DNA of 64,000 nucleotides. Origin: Platycnemis pennipes (lineage: Eukaryota; Arthropoda; Insecta; Odonata; Platycnemididae). The notes under the pieces were generated by a model. The model worked only from the letters and a program-made list of their open reading frames with translations, made no database searches and had not been told where the DNA came from. The stretch covers positions 120,647,544 through 120,711,543 of the forward strand of contig OW121852.1 of the NCBI GenBank assembly GCA_933228895.1. The letters are read 5' to 3'. The translations under genes were made by a program, and so were the position numbers. Below are positions 47,057-59,020 of the stretch, one piece after another (within the stretch, counting starts at the first letter, position 1; every line of letters begins with the position of its first letter).

Positions 47057-48526
47057 TCGTTGACTAGAATAAGCTGTGTACTTTAGAGTCCGATTTCGCA
47101 AGCGTAAACATACACATATACATTAGCAGTACTATTTATATCTTAAATGTCATTCGTTTTGCATTTGCATGTATATGTCATGCGTTTTTACTCGCATGAT
47201 TGCCGTTTAACATGGTACACAAAAAACCATTGTTCCCCGTAAACGCAGTATTAGGCTCTAATGAGTGAGAAAAAATTGAAGAACGAAGTGCATTAGATGT
47301 GAAATAATATTTTTCTAGTAAAGATTGTTTAAAGTACCAGGAAAAACCGATAAAATGTTTAATAACAATATTGATGTTTGAGATGGTGTATGCCAATGAT
47401 GAATCATCACCTATGTAACCATTTCAGTAGTTTGAAAGGTTAATTTGTGCATGTAGGTATACATAGCAGTAGTTTACATTAACAGCACGTAGCATAGGAT
47501 AAATTGGCATAAAGACGATCATTCATAAAAATTATAAATTTATTAACAATAATAATGACTGATTTGTTAATGAATTTGCATGAGATATAGGCTTGAAAAG
47601 TAAATTCTTTCCAATGATCACTTTCCTCCTTCGATCAAAAAGTTATACCTGACATAATCTCATAAATTGGTGCAGTTTTTCGTCGACCACGAAAGTAGGG
47701 AATTATCGATCTAAATAGATAAATAAAAACGTTCTGAGGTAGATGCGATATCAATAAAATAAAATTTCGTTATCTGCTGTCATTTATCAATCATTTTCCA
47801 AGAAAAATACCATGCATCAATATTGATAGGGTGTATGAAGTTATAGGTACCTAAAACGTGGGGAAACTTGTAGCGGATATAATAAAACATTCAGGCTACA
47901 AGTAATCATTCATTCTGTCACTGTCTCTTTTATGACTGGACAATTAACTGAACTGGACAATGGTCCGTAAAAGGGGCAAATCTGTGAATGTGCAAAACTT
48001 TTAAATAACTTATCCTTCATTAGACTCCTTCGAGACTCCTATGCTAGTTGAATTGCGCCAGGAAATCATTCTGCTAACTTATTACAAACGTATTAATAAT
48101 CCAGAAAATCCTTCGAATCAATATGAAAACCGGCATATAATATTAATATAGGACTAAATAATATATTTTTTGCTACTCACTTCAGCACAACATCTTTAAG
48201 TTTTAGAAAGACGTTAGCTTCGTAATGAAAAATTATTGATCCTTAGGTCTTGTGCAAAATGACTTGTGTTGTCCATTTACCTTAGAATTCCAACAGTAAT
48301 ACTACTTCTTAGTTAAGTACGATTTGATGCTACTATTTCTTAGTTTCTATCGCATAAAAAAATATTTTAACGTTATTAAGTTATGTCTACTCCTCAGTTA
48401 ATTTTCTCAATCCATGCCAATCAATAACTTGCCCTTTAAATTTAGTGTTCTCGCAGTGTAGTATAATTGGAACAATATATTGCGGAGCAAATCATGATCT
48501 CCCACGACAAAGGTGTTGTTGGAATT
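47057..48526. other. AT-rich unassigned DNA
   Basis: No supported gene or repeat. Confidence 0.4.
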
Positions 48527-49064
48527 CTACATCTACATAATACCCAGCAAGCCACCATGAAGGGGTGTGGCAAGGGGTGATTTGCACCAAACATGCTTTA
48601 ATTGTTATGCCTATAAGGATTAGTTGCTTTACATTAGTCAAAACATAGCAATTTAAAAAAATAAGAAAAGAGGAAAGCAAGCATGCACAAACATGATGTT
48701 AGTTGGGTACGCTTAACGTTCTTACAACGACATGCAACTACTACCTAAAATTATTATTAAGTATTCATATACCATGTAGGAGGTATTCATGTACCTTGTA
48801 ATTGTACGAGGAAAGAAGGGCACTTCAAATCTCGCGGTTTGGCAACCAATTTCTCTAATGTTAAATTTATGGTCCAGTCAACCATAGTATGTTGGAGTTT
48901 GCAAAATGTTTTTAACGTTTTCAGGGAAATTTTTTGGAATTCAGTTAAAAGATTAAGTACATAGTTCAACCTACGGTCTAATGACAATCCCCACTTAAGT
49001 TCACCTAATAGACTGGATACACTAATACAATTATCATACCGTCCCATTTCAAATCTTACCATCA
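48527..49064 (-). mobile_element. LINE family 2, 5'-truncated copy (G)
   Basis: The minus-strand frame 49062-48787 (91 codons) reads V-R-F-E-M-G-R-Y-D-N, S-S-L-L-x-E-L-K-W and R-R-L-N, with no stop, over the same RT C-terminal segment that is broken in copy A. The 3' UTR then matches copy A, including the AAGCATGCACAAACATG block. The copy ends with ACACCCCTTCATGGTGGC and GTAGATGTAG. The open frame suggests that it is younger than copy A, but it lacks the catalytic RT core and is inactive. Confidence 0.8.
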
Positions 49065-50499
49065 GGTTGTCGAATACGTGATAGTAATTCTTGGGACAGT
49101 GATGATATCATAACTTTTAGGCATTATAGAATGTCTTGGAGCCTCGTTTACTGAAATGAACGGCAGTATATTTCTTAGACACAAACTAAAGATAGGTTTC
49201 CTGCAAGACATGACCTTGAGGAAGAAAATAAAATAACGGTTATTGGCCAGCTAAGGTACTGTTTACATAAGATAAGGCATTTACAAACTATAGCGGCCCA
49301 CGTGTGAACTATAATTTTACACGTTATGGCAAATGAGGTGTTTTCACTATCGTTGGTTTCGATTCTTAAATTCGTATTCTGTAGGCTCACATTCTCTTCT
49401 AATCGTTGTTCGCTTAATTACATCCTCGTACTTCTTTTTTCCAAAATCCTTCTTTGTGTGATACATGCACTTAAACCGTAGTATCCTCGTGAGATCTTTC
49501 CTTTTACATGATATAGGTGAAATATCTTACAGAAAAAGAAAAATAAATGAATATCGTCATTTTAAGGAGACTTACGTTTTCATAAAAGCGAAAAATGATT
49601 GAAACTATGTTAGAATGAAAATAGTTCCCTTTCCTCTAAGATACTTTTATGAGAGGATGTAAAGCTACGTATCTGCAACGCACCATTATTCCTCCTGCTG
49701 CCACTTTGCCACTTAGTGGATTTGGGAAGGCTATACCACATTCTGTTAACCAGTCCTTATGATTAATATAGTATTTTCCATTCTGTGCCATCTGGGTGAC
49801 ACCAAAAAATACAGTTCACAGGTAATAAATTCATTAATACTTGGTTTATTAGTTACAGGTTTTAAATGAATTGTATTTTAGTTTTAGAGCAGTTTTCCCA
49901 TGCTATTGTGTACAAAGGGAAGAGATTCTCAAACTATGAAAATATTGTTTGGAGAGTAAGAACCATATCCATAATTAGAGTTATTGTTTTTATAATGGCG
50001 AAGATTCCATTACCGAAACACCAACGCTTAAAAATCCCTCCATTCAATTGAATAAAATTTATAATACTTGACATTTCATATAAGTACGAATAAGGACACT
50101 CATTTTAACAGAGATATTCTCACACTAATAATTTCTATCGTTTAAAATGCATCATTTCTTTTCGAATTGCTGAAAAGAACGAAAAAATCTTCAGCTAGCT
50201 TAGCAGAATTAAAATTTGTGGATCAATTTGAATAGTTTTTCTTGTTTAATAATTACTGTATTGCATTTAAATGAAAATGCCTGAATAAAGAAACCTTTAT
50301 GCGAAAGGTTGCTTGAACTGTGAATCCATCGATAAGCCTTTGGTCATATTATTACTTACGGATTTTTTATTGCAGTAAATATGCTATGAAAACATGCTGC
50401 TCGTTCACAACGAGACACTGCCCTCGGTATGTACTAAACTTGGCATAAACACATATACTCGGAACGCTAATGAAGAAATTTCAAGTCACATGTACGCGA
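49065..50499. other. AT-rich unassigned DNA
   Basis: No supported gene or repeat. Confidence 0.4.
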
Positions 50500-50540
50500 T
50501 ATCTTACAAGCCACCGCGAGGTTGTGTGGCAGGGATACAT
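50500..50540 (-). mobile_element. LINE family 2-like 3' end relic
   Basis: ACAAGCCACC, GCGAGGTTGTGTGGCAGGG match the core of the family's 3' terminus. The tail and the upstream region are not recognisable. Confidence 0.4.
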
Positions 50541-51729
50541 TTAATTGAACTTCAGGTAAAATTGAAATATGTAATGAGCGAAAATATGTTAGATTCCATC
50601 CACTTAGTATGCATTTAATTCAGTATATTCATAGAGGGATGATCGGTATCGCTATTAGGGAAAAGAAACGCGTAAGAATGCAGTGTAAGTCTAAGTACGG
50701 TGTCCAGTGTAAATCCAAGTAAGGTAAGAGGAGGGAACTATTCCCTTAAAAGCATAAGAGATAAGGGAGCATAAGGCACTTATCAATCTCTTCACATCAG
50801 CTTTACTGCCATCAACTTAAGCTTCAGCAAAGATGTCAACGGAAATACATGAAGCCAAACACACAATTTTCACTATTTTAGGAGTTTTTATCTTGTTATT
50901 CCGTTGACGCTATTAGACGCATGCCATCAGCATTTTTCCTAATAAATTGGCTGGAGCTTCTACACACACATGTGAACGTAAACATGCGAGCTTCTCCATA
51001 ATAAACGCGGATATTAACTCACAACTTCCACGAACTTTACTTTCTATTCATTAAAATATGTAATCTGAACTACGTCTATTGTATGCCGAGGGGATTTACT
51101 CTAGGGAACATATGGGAACAGAGGTGTATGACTTCCTGAGCTTTCGCATTTATAAGAAAGATTTTATCTTCGAAGATGAAGACGCGGGAGCTAAGATTCT
51201 TGTGCACGTTGATGCGATCTCCTCAGTTTTGCGGGGACGAACTTAAAATATTTGCTCCGTGAAAGTAGGAATAGTTTGAATAAATGCACAGTAAAATTAA
51301 CAGCATTTCATCTGGAGCAACATAAGCATCACAGGGCTGATTACAGGTGGACCTTGATCAGTAAAAATAATTATTCAATCAGTTACGCATATGTTTTTTT
51401 GGCAAGACCACATAACTACTGAGAAATTATATTATTAGGCGCAAAATATATGCTGATTGCAATTACCGTCTTGAGAAATGACATATATAATTCAGCAGCT
51501 CAAATACAATGCAAAATTCAATATTTTAAGTAATCTAATGGAAAAAAAATTAGACGACTTAAAAGAAGTGTTATGTATCTTCAGCTACTAATAAACCATG
51601 GGGCACAAATGTAAATAAATACCTATTACAATATTTGGCATGGGAATGTAGCATGAAAAACTCTTAGGAAAATCTGCTAAAAGTTTTCATGAAACGAATG
51701 CTGAAGTTCTAAATCAATAATTCTCTTCA
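50541..51729. other. AT-rich unassigned DNA
   Basis: No supported gene or repeat. Confidence 0.4.
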
Positions 51730-53340
51730 TAGCGCACAGCTTATGTTAGTAGTGCAGAGATGCATTAAATGTGCCGAAGCTATTGCTCTCTTAAGTTCTA
51801 CGGACAGTTTCTGAGGCGGAACAGCTATCAGGATTTGTGTATGAATACAGAGTTCCAGCAATCGGGAAACAAGCACTGTGGTGGAAACTCACCCATGAAA
51901 ACAGCCGTTGAATTTACCTCGCCGAGCGGCGGCTTGTGCCGGAGCCAGGCAACCAACGCAAGCATGTACAAGTTTAACCTTTCCGCATTCGCATACGACA
52001 ACAAATTAAGACATCCATTCAAATGCCCGGATGAGAAGTCTCCATCCGTACCCACTTTCCCGATACGCCGGCAAACAGCTTGCACCAAGTCACCGCCTCG
52101 AGAGCTCTCCATGCGAGGCATATCGCAGCATCGTGTCGAGAATTAAAACCCTTCAGCTTCCCCTAAATCATCTCATTATTAAAATTCCGCGGTTACCTCC
52201 TCGAGTCGGGAGAGGGATGTGGGAGAAGAGGGGGTAGCGGTAGGTGCGCCCGCCCCTCCACTCGTACATTACCTTCATCCACCCCATCCTCGTGCAAGAA
52301 CCTCTTCCTCGGCTCCCCCCTCCCCTTCTCCACTCCTTTCCTCAAAACTCTTACATCTCTCCCCCTCCACTCACTCTCCGCTTTTGCGCTTACATATCTT
52401 GGTCTCAGCATTTGACTCCCACAACGCGTTCCGTATTTATGTGCTTCTCCGTGCCTCTCCCTCCTTCCCAGGTCCCGACCTCTCTCTCTCTTTCTCCTTG
52501 CTCCTCCTCTCCGTCTTCCCTTCGCTTCTCTTTCCCCGAGTAGGGCGGCGTAGCGTCCGCGGAGACGCCGTAGGGGTGGTTGGCAGGGAGTGGGAGACGA
52601 GGGCGCACGCTTTGCTCAAGCACCCCGCGCTCCTGCGCCTTCGGATAATTAAAATGTTGGCACCATCCCGCCATAAAGCTTTCAGCCGCGCCCGTCAGTG
52701 GTGCCAACCCGAAGGCTTTACAACCTCTTGGTTCCCAAAGATCGCCGCCTCACCTGAGCGTTTTCAATCTCTCCTTCCACCCTTCTTCCCCGGGAACCCT
52801 CGCCGGTACCCCACCACTTAACGGCAGTATCCACCGCCTACCAGAGTGCTCTACCACGCGGTCGGTCCTTCCTTCAGGGTCTCGAATCCATCGCTCGTAC
52901 CTTCTCAGTTCCTCCACGAGTTCCAGCACTGCGGGTCACGTGACCCCCCCAACCACTCGGAAGCACATCTGGATGCTCGGTGTCTAGTTAGCGGTCCGCC
53001 TATCCGCCCCCCTTTCACCAACCCTCCCGCACCCCGACGAAGGTGGCGGCTCCTTGGCTTGCCCCATGCGGACAGCGCGACGGCCAAGAACCCATCGCAA
53101 ATTGGTTGCGCGAACTTGGAGTGCTCATTAAGTTGACGTCGCCGATCGCTCGGGGGAGGAATATTTGATAAGGTGCGCACCGCAGACGGAGGTGGGATCC
53201 GTGGGATATGGCGAGTTTTTCAAATCGCTCGGTATGAGGACGATTGAAAGCTTGATTCCGCCTCTAATCGCTCTTCTCCCGTCCTATCTCTGCCTAATCT
53301 CATGCCTCGTGTAAGGGTAGTCTGAAGATACTGGATAAAG
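51730..53340. other. Largest CpG-containing GC-rich island
   Basis: About 1.6 kb with clearly raised GC and many CpG sites. It includes a pyrimidine-rich core (52240-52530) and more balanced flanks (51880-52150 and 52540-53200). Plus-strand frames at 51769-52146 (125 codons) and 52219-52821 (200 codons) are open, but I recognise no domain in either. The second is Ser/Pro/Leu-rich across the skewed core. The balanced, CpG-rich flanks make this the best candidate in the window for a gene's 5' region or regulatory island, without direct proof. Confidence 0.35.
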
Positions 53341-54589
53341 AACCAGGGATATAAGTAACTTGCTTAAGTGATGGCATATGAATTAAGTCGATGGATGCAG
53401 GTGATACTCGGTAGAATTTAGTATCGCTAAACACGCTAAGACTAAAATAACTAAAATTCCCACAAAACATTTATTTACCTAACAATTTCGATGACTGAGC
53501 GTATTGTAAAGGTGACGATAACGCGCTATTTGACAATGACGCTCTATATTGATCATTATTGATGCTGTGGAGGTGTACCAATTAATTTTAGTCTTAACTT
53601 TGAAGCATATCTATGACTGGATAATTCAGTGATAACCAATTATAACTTTTATGATTTTTTTATTTATTCGTTTGTCTAATAGTAAACTTAATTTTGTTTT
53701 TCTATTGCTTGTTTGTTAACATGTTTTCAATATTTTGGATGGTTTATCGTAGTGATGTAAGAACACATACGGGGGATTGTTACAAGAGAGGATATCTTGC
53801 AAGACGGTTGATGCGTACGCATTACATATTAAGTGTAGCAAAATAAAATTGGCATTCGTTCGTTCGTTCACATTTAATTCTATTTGGCTCTTTTGACCTG
53901 GCAACGAAAGAGACGGTGCTTGCATCTCATTGCGCTTTTTCATTTAAAGTATATTTTTTTGTAATGAAGCTATTGAGCAATCTATTAAGGAAAAGGAATA
54001 TTCTATCCAAATTAATATACATTTCCTTGCATCAACGAAAATTCTGACCTAGAACCAAAAAACATTATTTAGAAACAAAAACGTCATGCATTTTTGTCTG
54101 AAAATGTATCTAGAGCTCCCTTTTGTAATTGAAATATGGCCTGTAAAGTGCAAAAATGGCAAAAAAAAGGAAAAATCAATTATTATCGTGCTTCGTCTTC
54201 CAATTCATATTTTAACGTGTCGTGGATGCCCCCTTCCGTTCTATAAAAAGTTTAACTGATGAAAAACAAACATTATTTCATCAATATGTATGTGGTTGTG
54301 GATGCATGAAATAGCATATGACATTAATACTACGTGTTACGCTGGACGGATGCGTGCGTCCATATTTACCTATTCAGTTTTTTTGTGATCTACAGTTTTA
54401 ATGGCAAAGTATTCATTTGATTCCACTCCACCACAAAATTTCACCCGAACGGAAGAAAAAGACCACTGAAAGAGCGGTAGAATTTAGTCGCCAGCGGAGA
54501 AATGCGATGGGTACGTATCTTGGCTTTTAAAATTACGATACTACCATAACCAAGGGCGACAGCGAAGTGATTTTCTCTGCGATTCATTT
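53341..54589. other. AT-rich unassigned DNA
   Basis: No supported gene or repeat. Confidence 0.4.
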
Positions 54590-54960
54590 ATAGAAGCACT
54601 CCTCCGTGATGGCAAGCGATCTTTCTTAGCGTAATTCACGCAGCGCGAGCGCGTGTGTGTGTTTTAGCCATTTCTCGTTGCATCTTCCTTCGCTCGCACT
54701 CAACCGAGTACTTTACACGGCTCTGCCTGGGCGCATTTCTGTGCCCTCCGCCCACCCACAATTACCGCGCCTCCCTCCTCTCCATCAACATCCACTCCCA
54801 TCCGCTCCCATCGTCTGTCTCTCCCCGAGCCCTCTCCTCTCTCCGCGGCGAATGCTGGAAACACCTGCGCCCAGACATGAGAGCACCACTCACTTTCTCA
54901 AACTCGTGCACACGCGGGCTCACAAATAACACTTAGGCGATGATCTCCCCCCCCCTTTTT
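54590..54960. other. CpG-rich then pyrimidine-rich island
   Basis: A GCGCGAGCGCGTGTGTGT stretch near 54641-54660 is followed by C/T-rich DNA to about 54960. Two overlapping frames of about 90 codons are composition artefacts. It may be regulatory, with no motif to confirm it. Confidence 0.35.
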
Positions 54961-55937
54961 ACGTTCTCTTTCCCAGCTCTTAGAGATGCTATCGTCTGGG
55001 CAATAGTATAACTATTCAAACTTACTCAGTTGATCCTATTTTGCTGACATTTCGGATTATTTCCCCCAGCTTTCATTATTTTTTTCCAGGGTGGTTAGGC
55101 AATGATCCATCAAATACTTTGATTCAAGTCTTTTTCATTTAAAAAAACTAATTTCAATTAAGAAATTCAATTTCGCAGAAAATTCTAAGGATAGAGCTGC
55201 TTCCAAACTATTATGAGACCAAAGATTTGGAGGCAAAATATATTCGGGTTAAAGATCCGAGCAAATAAACATATTTTAAATTAAATATGGTTTACAGTTA
55301 TTGCTCTGATTTGAATCAATAACATTAAATATGCAAAAAAACTTAATTGCAAAAGAAATATTCAACCACCAGACTTTATTTTTTATTCAGATATAAAAAT
55401 TACTCCTCGCCATTGCAAAAACGGTGGGAAGGGGCGACAAATTTTATTTAATGGAATAATAATATACCGTGAGTTCATCGACAAAATTATGTGTAACTGT
55501 CCCAAATGATAATTATATACTGAGTCAAAATTTTTCCTGTTGTGATCTGGCTTGATTCTTCACCACCTTCCTTATGTTTTTCCTTTTATGTATTACCTAT
55601 CCATATGCTTTATTCTATCCTTGGTACGATATATTTGCATTCGTCTCAGCGTGTTTTCGTGAATGATTGTACGTATACATATACAGTGCTAAATGACACC
55701 GTCCACGGGCGTTCAACTCACGACTCCAGGACGACTCATCAGATTTTTAAGTGCCTTGCTTGAAATATTTTTTGTCCCAAAAACTAATTCCAACACTACA
55801 GGTGATGGCCTTACTAAGGGATGCGTGTCGCGCAATATGAGCCAAAAGGCATTCCCGTAGTTTTTTGTTTGTTTTTGAAAGGTAAGAATTGGCATAGTTC
55901 ACGCCACTATTGAAATCATCTAACAAAAGTCCCGCAG
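54961..55937. other. AT-rich unassigned DNA
   Basis: No supported gene or repeat. Confidence 0.4.
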
Positions 55938-55995
55938 ATGGTGTAGCTCATTGCTAGACGAGCATTTTGTGGAACTTGGAGGGAGTTCACCACAC
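55938..55995 (+). mobile_element. tRNA-like SINE head
   Basis: TAGCTCATTGCTAGACGAGC (55944-55963) closely resembles a tRNA A box and D-arm. A poor B-box candidate, GGGAGTTCACC, starts at 55981. The anticodon region does not fold cleanly, and no 3' body or duplication was found. Confidence 0.35.
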
Positions 55996-56914
55996 ACTTT
56001 TTCAGAGACAACACATATTTAATTACAGTGAGGGTAATTTAAATGTGAGTTGTTGGTTCGTACTATTCATATGCAAAATTGACGCTGGTTAAACAAGAAG
56101 GCGTTGGAAATATTTGTAATAGTTGAAACGTCTTCATTTTTTCCGAGCAATCGTGATCTTGCATCCACGAGCATCCGCTTCCCGCGGGGAACCAAAAACA
56201 AAGTGAGAGTGAGTGAGAGAGGGAGAGAAAGAAAATATGAGCGTGTTTATGCAAATTCCTCCGCCATTTGACTATGCCCCGTGCTCGCCGTAACCCCTCG
56301 GCCAATTCAAAATCTCGACTGCTTAATTTCAAGATTTCAATCGAGGTAGGAAAACAAAAGTGGACAAAAAAGAAGAGAGACGAAGACACGAGGGCATTTC
56401 TCGGAACTCAGGGGAAAAAACAAAGATCAGGATAATGAGACTGGAAAATTATGAGGTTATTATCATTCAGGTGGAGGGGAGAGGACGAGGAATGAGCTGG
56501 TCCTAGTGTTTGAACCAAACAACATGACTCGCCGCGTCACAGAGGGGCTGTGCCTCACCTTACAATGATCTCACGTCTGGCGTTATCTCGCAGTTCCATC
56601 TCCAAGGCGGCTCTGGAATGGGAGAAATGACAAGCAAAGGAGAGGGCCAGAGGAGGACGAGAGATATAGAAATAAAATGAGGGTTGGAGCTGGAACGAGG
56701 ACGGAGATGGAAGGGACGTATGGCTCAGCGGAAAAACGACCGAGGCGATCCCAACTAAAAGCGCTCGCTAAACCTTGGCAATCACCAGACGTTACCCTTC
56801 AGATTATTATTTCTGAGTCGTACAATTGCCACAACTGCTTAGATTATAACTATCGCTCTTTAGGAATTTAACTTTGCCCTAAGTCTAATCCTAACACAAA
56901 TACAGCATTCGTGC
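55996..56914. other. Unassigned, partly purine-rich
   Basis: GA-rich on the plus strand at 56200-56240 and 56620-56720. No supported gene. Confidence 0.35.
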
Positions 56915-56992
56915 TCAAAGTGGGATCCGAACTCGTGGCCTTCAGATAGTTTGGCTCGTGCGTTACCCACATGATTACCGCGGTCGGCACGG
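56915..56992 (-). mobile_element. tRNA-derived SINE head
   Basis: On the minus strand, A-box-like CGCGGTAATCATGTGGGTAA (about 56964-56983) precedes a B box AGTTCGGATCC (56923-56933). It shares GGTAATCA and TTCGGATC with the head at 28578-28645, suggesting one family. Confidence 0.5.
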
Positions 56993-58011
56993 TTACACGA
57001 ATCGGTCCATTTTCAGCATATAGCCTTGAATGGTTATAGTAATAGGTTTAAGGTCCACCAACTGCTAAGGTTATATCTCCCCACCAAGCCATTACTTGTT
57101 GCTACAAACATAAGTCATATTTGTCTTCAAATAAACCTTAGGATTGAGTCAAGCTAGACGGTGTGTTAAAACCTTAGAACTCAATTCTGCGTCTACCAAC
57201 AAAACATGACTATACACTGAGGCCAGAGTTATTCGACCTTCACGAACAGAAACCACCTCAGTACCACGCCGGCCAGGCATCCGAAAGAAGGAAGGTTCTA
57301 ATCCTTCCTTAAGACATCCCTGCAGAACAAGTATCAAAACTGGTCTATGGGATACACCTATGGGAGCTACAAATTTCAAAGACATGAATTTGCCAAAAAA
57401 TGATAAAAAGATCGATGAAAAGTGCCATACAGAGGCAGAGGGAGTGAAATAACGGCAGTTAAACACAAAATTATTAACTAAATAGAACTAACTGAATTAT
57501 TTACTTAAAAAATGGCAATATAAAGCAAAATATCCATGATTTCAAGGAGAAATATTGCAGTCATGGAATATAGTATCAGGTGGTAAAGTGGGGATGAGAT
57601 GGAAAACGCTTAAGTTGTGGATTAAGGGTTAAGTGTAGCGATCGGAAAGGAGGGTAGAGAGGGAGGGGCAGGGTGATAGACAACGTTCAAGCGGAGAGAC
57701 GGATAACCAGGAGACCTTATGGGCCAGGAGGGAACCACAGCGTTCGAAGGGCCACGAGCTTTGAATACCGAAGAAAGTTCCGAGCAAAGTGGGCTCTTAC
57801 CACCTTAGGCATCCTAGAACTATGAGCCCTCAGACTCTATTGCTTACGGGGGGGCAAATTAAGATGTGGAAAGAGACATACAAACTCAAGCCATTTGCCC
57901 TAGTACAGAATTAGTAAAGATAGTAGTCAATAACTCCAAAAAAGTCTCCGGGGAACACAATATCATTGTTTCAAGCCAGCCAATAGATGAAAAATATATT
58001 TTTGTGGTTAT
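56993..58011. other. Unassigned DNA
   Basis: A G-rich plus-strand patch lies at 57640-57690. No supported gene. Confidence 0.35.
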
Positions 58012-58296
58012 GGGAGGCGACCCCTTTTGCACCATTAAGGTAAGGTGGGTATCTGGATAGAGAGAGGAATTTTTAGGCAGTGGTGGAAGCCTGGAGAGAA
58101 ACGCGGAGCCGGCGTCAGCCTTCTCTTAGCAAAAGGCGCCAAGGGAACCACGCCCTAACGTCCCATCCGACGGACGGAGTACTAGACTCGAAGTGCTTTC
58201 CACACATTACTCGGGTAGAAACAGAAATTCCACTGAAAAGTTTCCACTGCCGGGATTCAATAAAGGACCCTCGAGACGGGAGGCCAGTACCTCACC
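58012..58296 (-). mobile_element. Degraded tRNA-derived SINE (family of 35266-35624)
   Basis: Read on the minus strand it matches the complete SINE over most of its length. The head has a degraded B box near 58252-58262, then the CCGTCGGATGGGACGTTAGG block, GTGGTTCCCTTGGCGCC, and a 3' region ending at GGTCGCCTCCC. Several small deletions and many substitutions show greater age. The ACTTACTTA tail and duplications are not recognisable. Confidence 0.7.
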
Positions 58297-58669
58297 AAAC
58301 CTATTCCAAAATAAAAATAACGTAAGAGTTCGTATTTATCTCAGTAAAATATTCACTTACTGCTTCCAATGGTGATGATTAATATCAATATGAGAACAAC
58401 CTTATCATTCTCGTAAAAAAAGTAATTCTTCAGTTGCGAAACTGCCTTTTGAAGGTGCTAAGAAAACTAACGATCGATGATGACATTTGGGGAATGAAAA
58501 AATGAATATTGCGGCTAGTAGTAATAGAATGGAAGGCCCCCCTCACTCCAAGCCTATGACTGACCATTAATTAAAATGATCCGGGACAACTTTAATGCTG
58601 AGGGCTGAAAAAGAATTCCATTGGAATAAAGAAGAAAATAAATGACAGCACAGGACAACGAAGAGAGAA
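58297..58669. other. Unassigned DNA
   Basis: No supported gene or repeat. Confidence 0.35.
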
Positions 58670-58673
58670 ACAG

Positions 58674-58701
58674 ATACACACGCACACACACACTCACACA
58701 T
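58674..58701. repeat. Interrupted (CA)n microsatellite
   Basis: ACACACGCACACACACACTC followed by ACACA: a dinucleotide repeat with G and T interruptions. Confidence 0.85.
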
Positions 58702-58779
58702 TTGACCTTCGGGTTCATTAAGTGAGTTTTTCCGTGGTATTCTCCTCTAATTAATGGTCTTCATATTCCGCTGGACAGA

Positions 58780-59020
58780 AGAGGGAAGGTTTCCCTTTTG
58801 GAGAATGGGCGGGAGGAAGGGAGAGAGAGGGGGAAAGGAACAGACAACGCAATCAGGGACCTCGAGACGAACACGGTGGCATGGCGCGTCAAATGTCAAA
58901 ACTTAATGCGCCATGAGATCCCTTAGATAAGACAGTTAAGGGAAGAAAGGAGAAAGAGAAAGAGGGAGATGCGTGAGGGGAGGGAGGAGGAGCAGAACAA
59001 GAATGGGACAACGCAGGAGA
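58780..59020. repeat. Purine-rich island
   Basis: G/A-rich plus strand (58800-58840 and 58940-59000) with a short balanced, CpG-containing interval between. No gene is supported. Confidence 0.45.

Noticed and set aside
52219..52821. 200-codon open frame
   Set aside because: It crosses a pyrimidine-rich island, is Ser/Pro/Leu-rich, is overlapped by opposite-strand frames and has no recognised domain.
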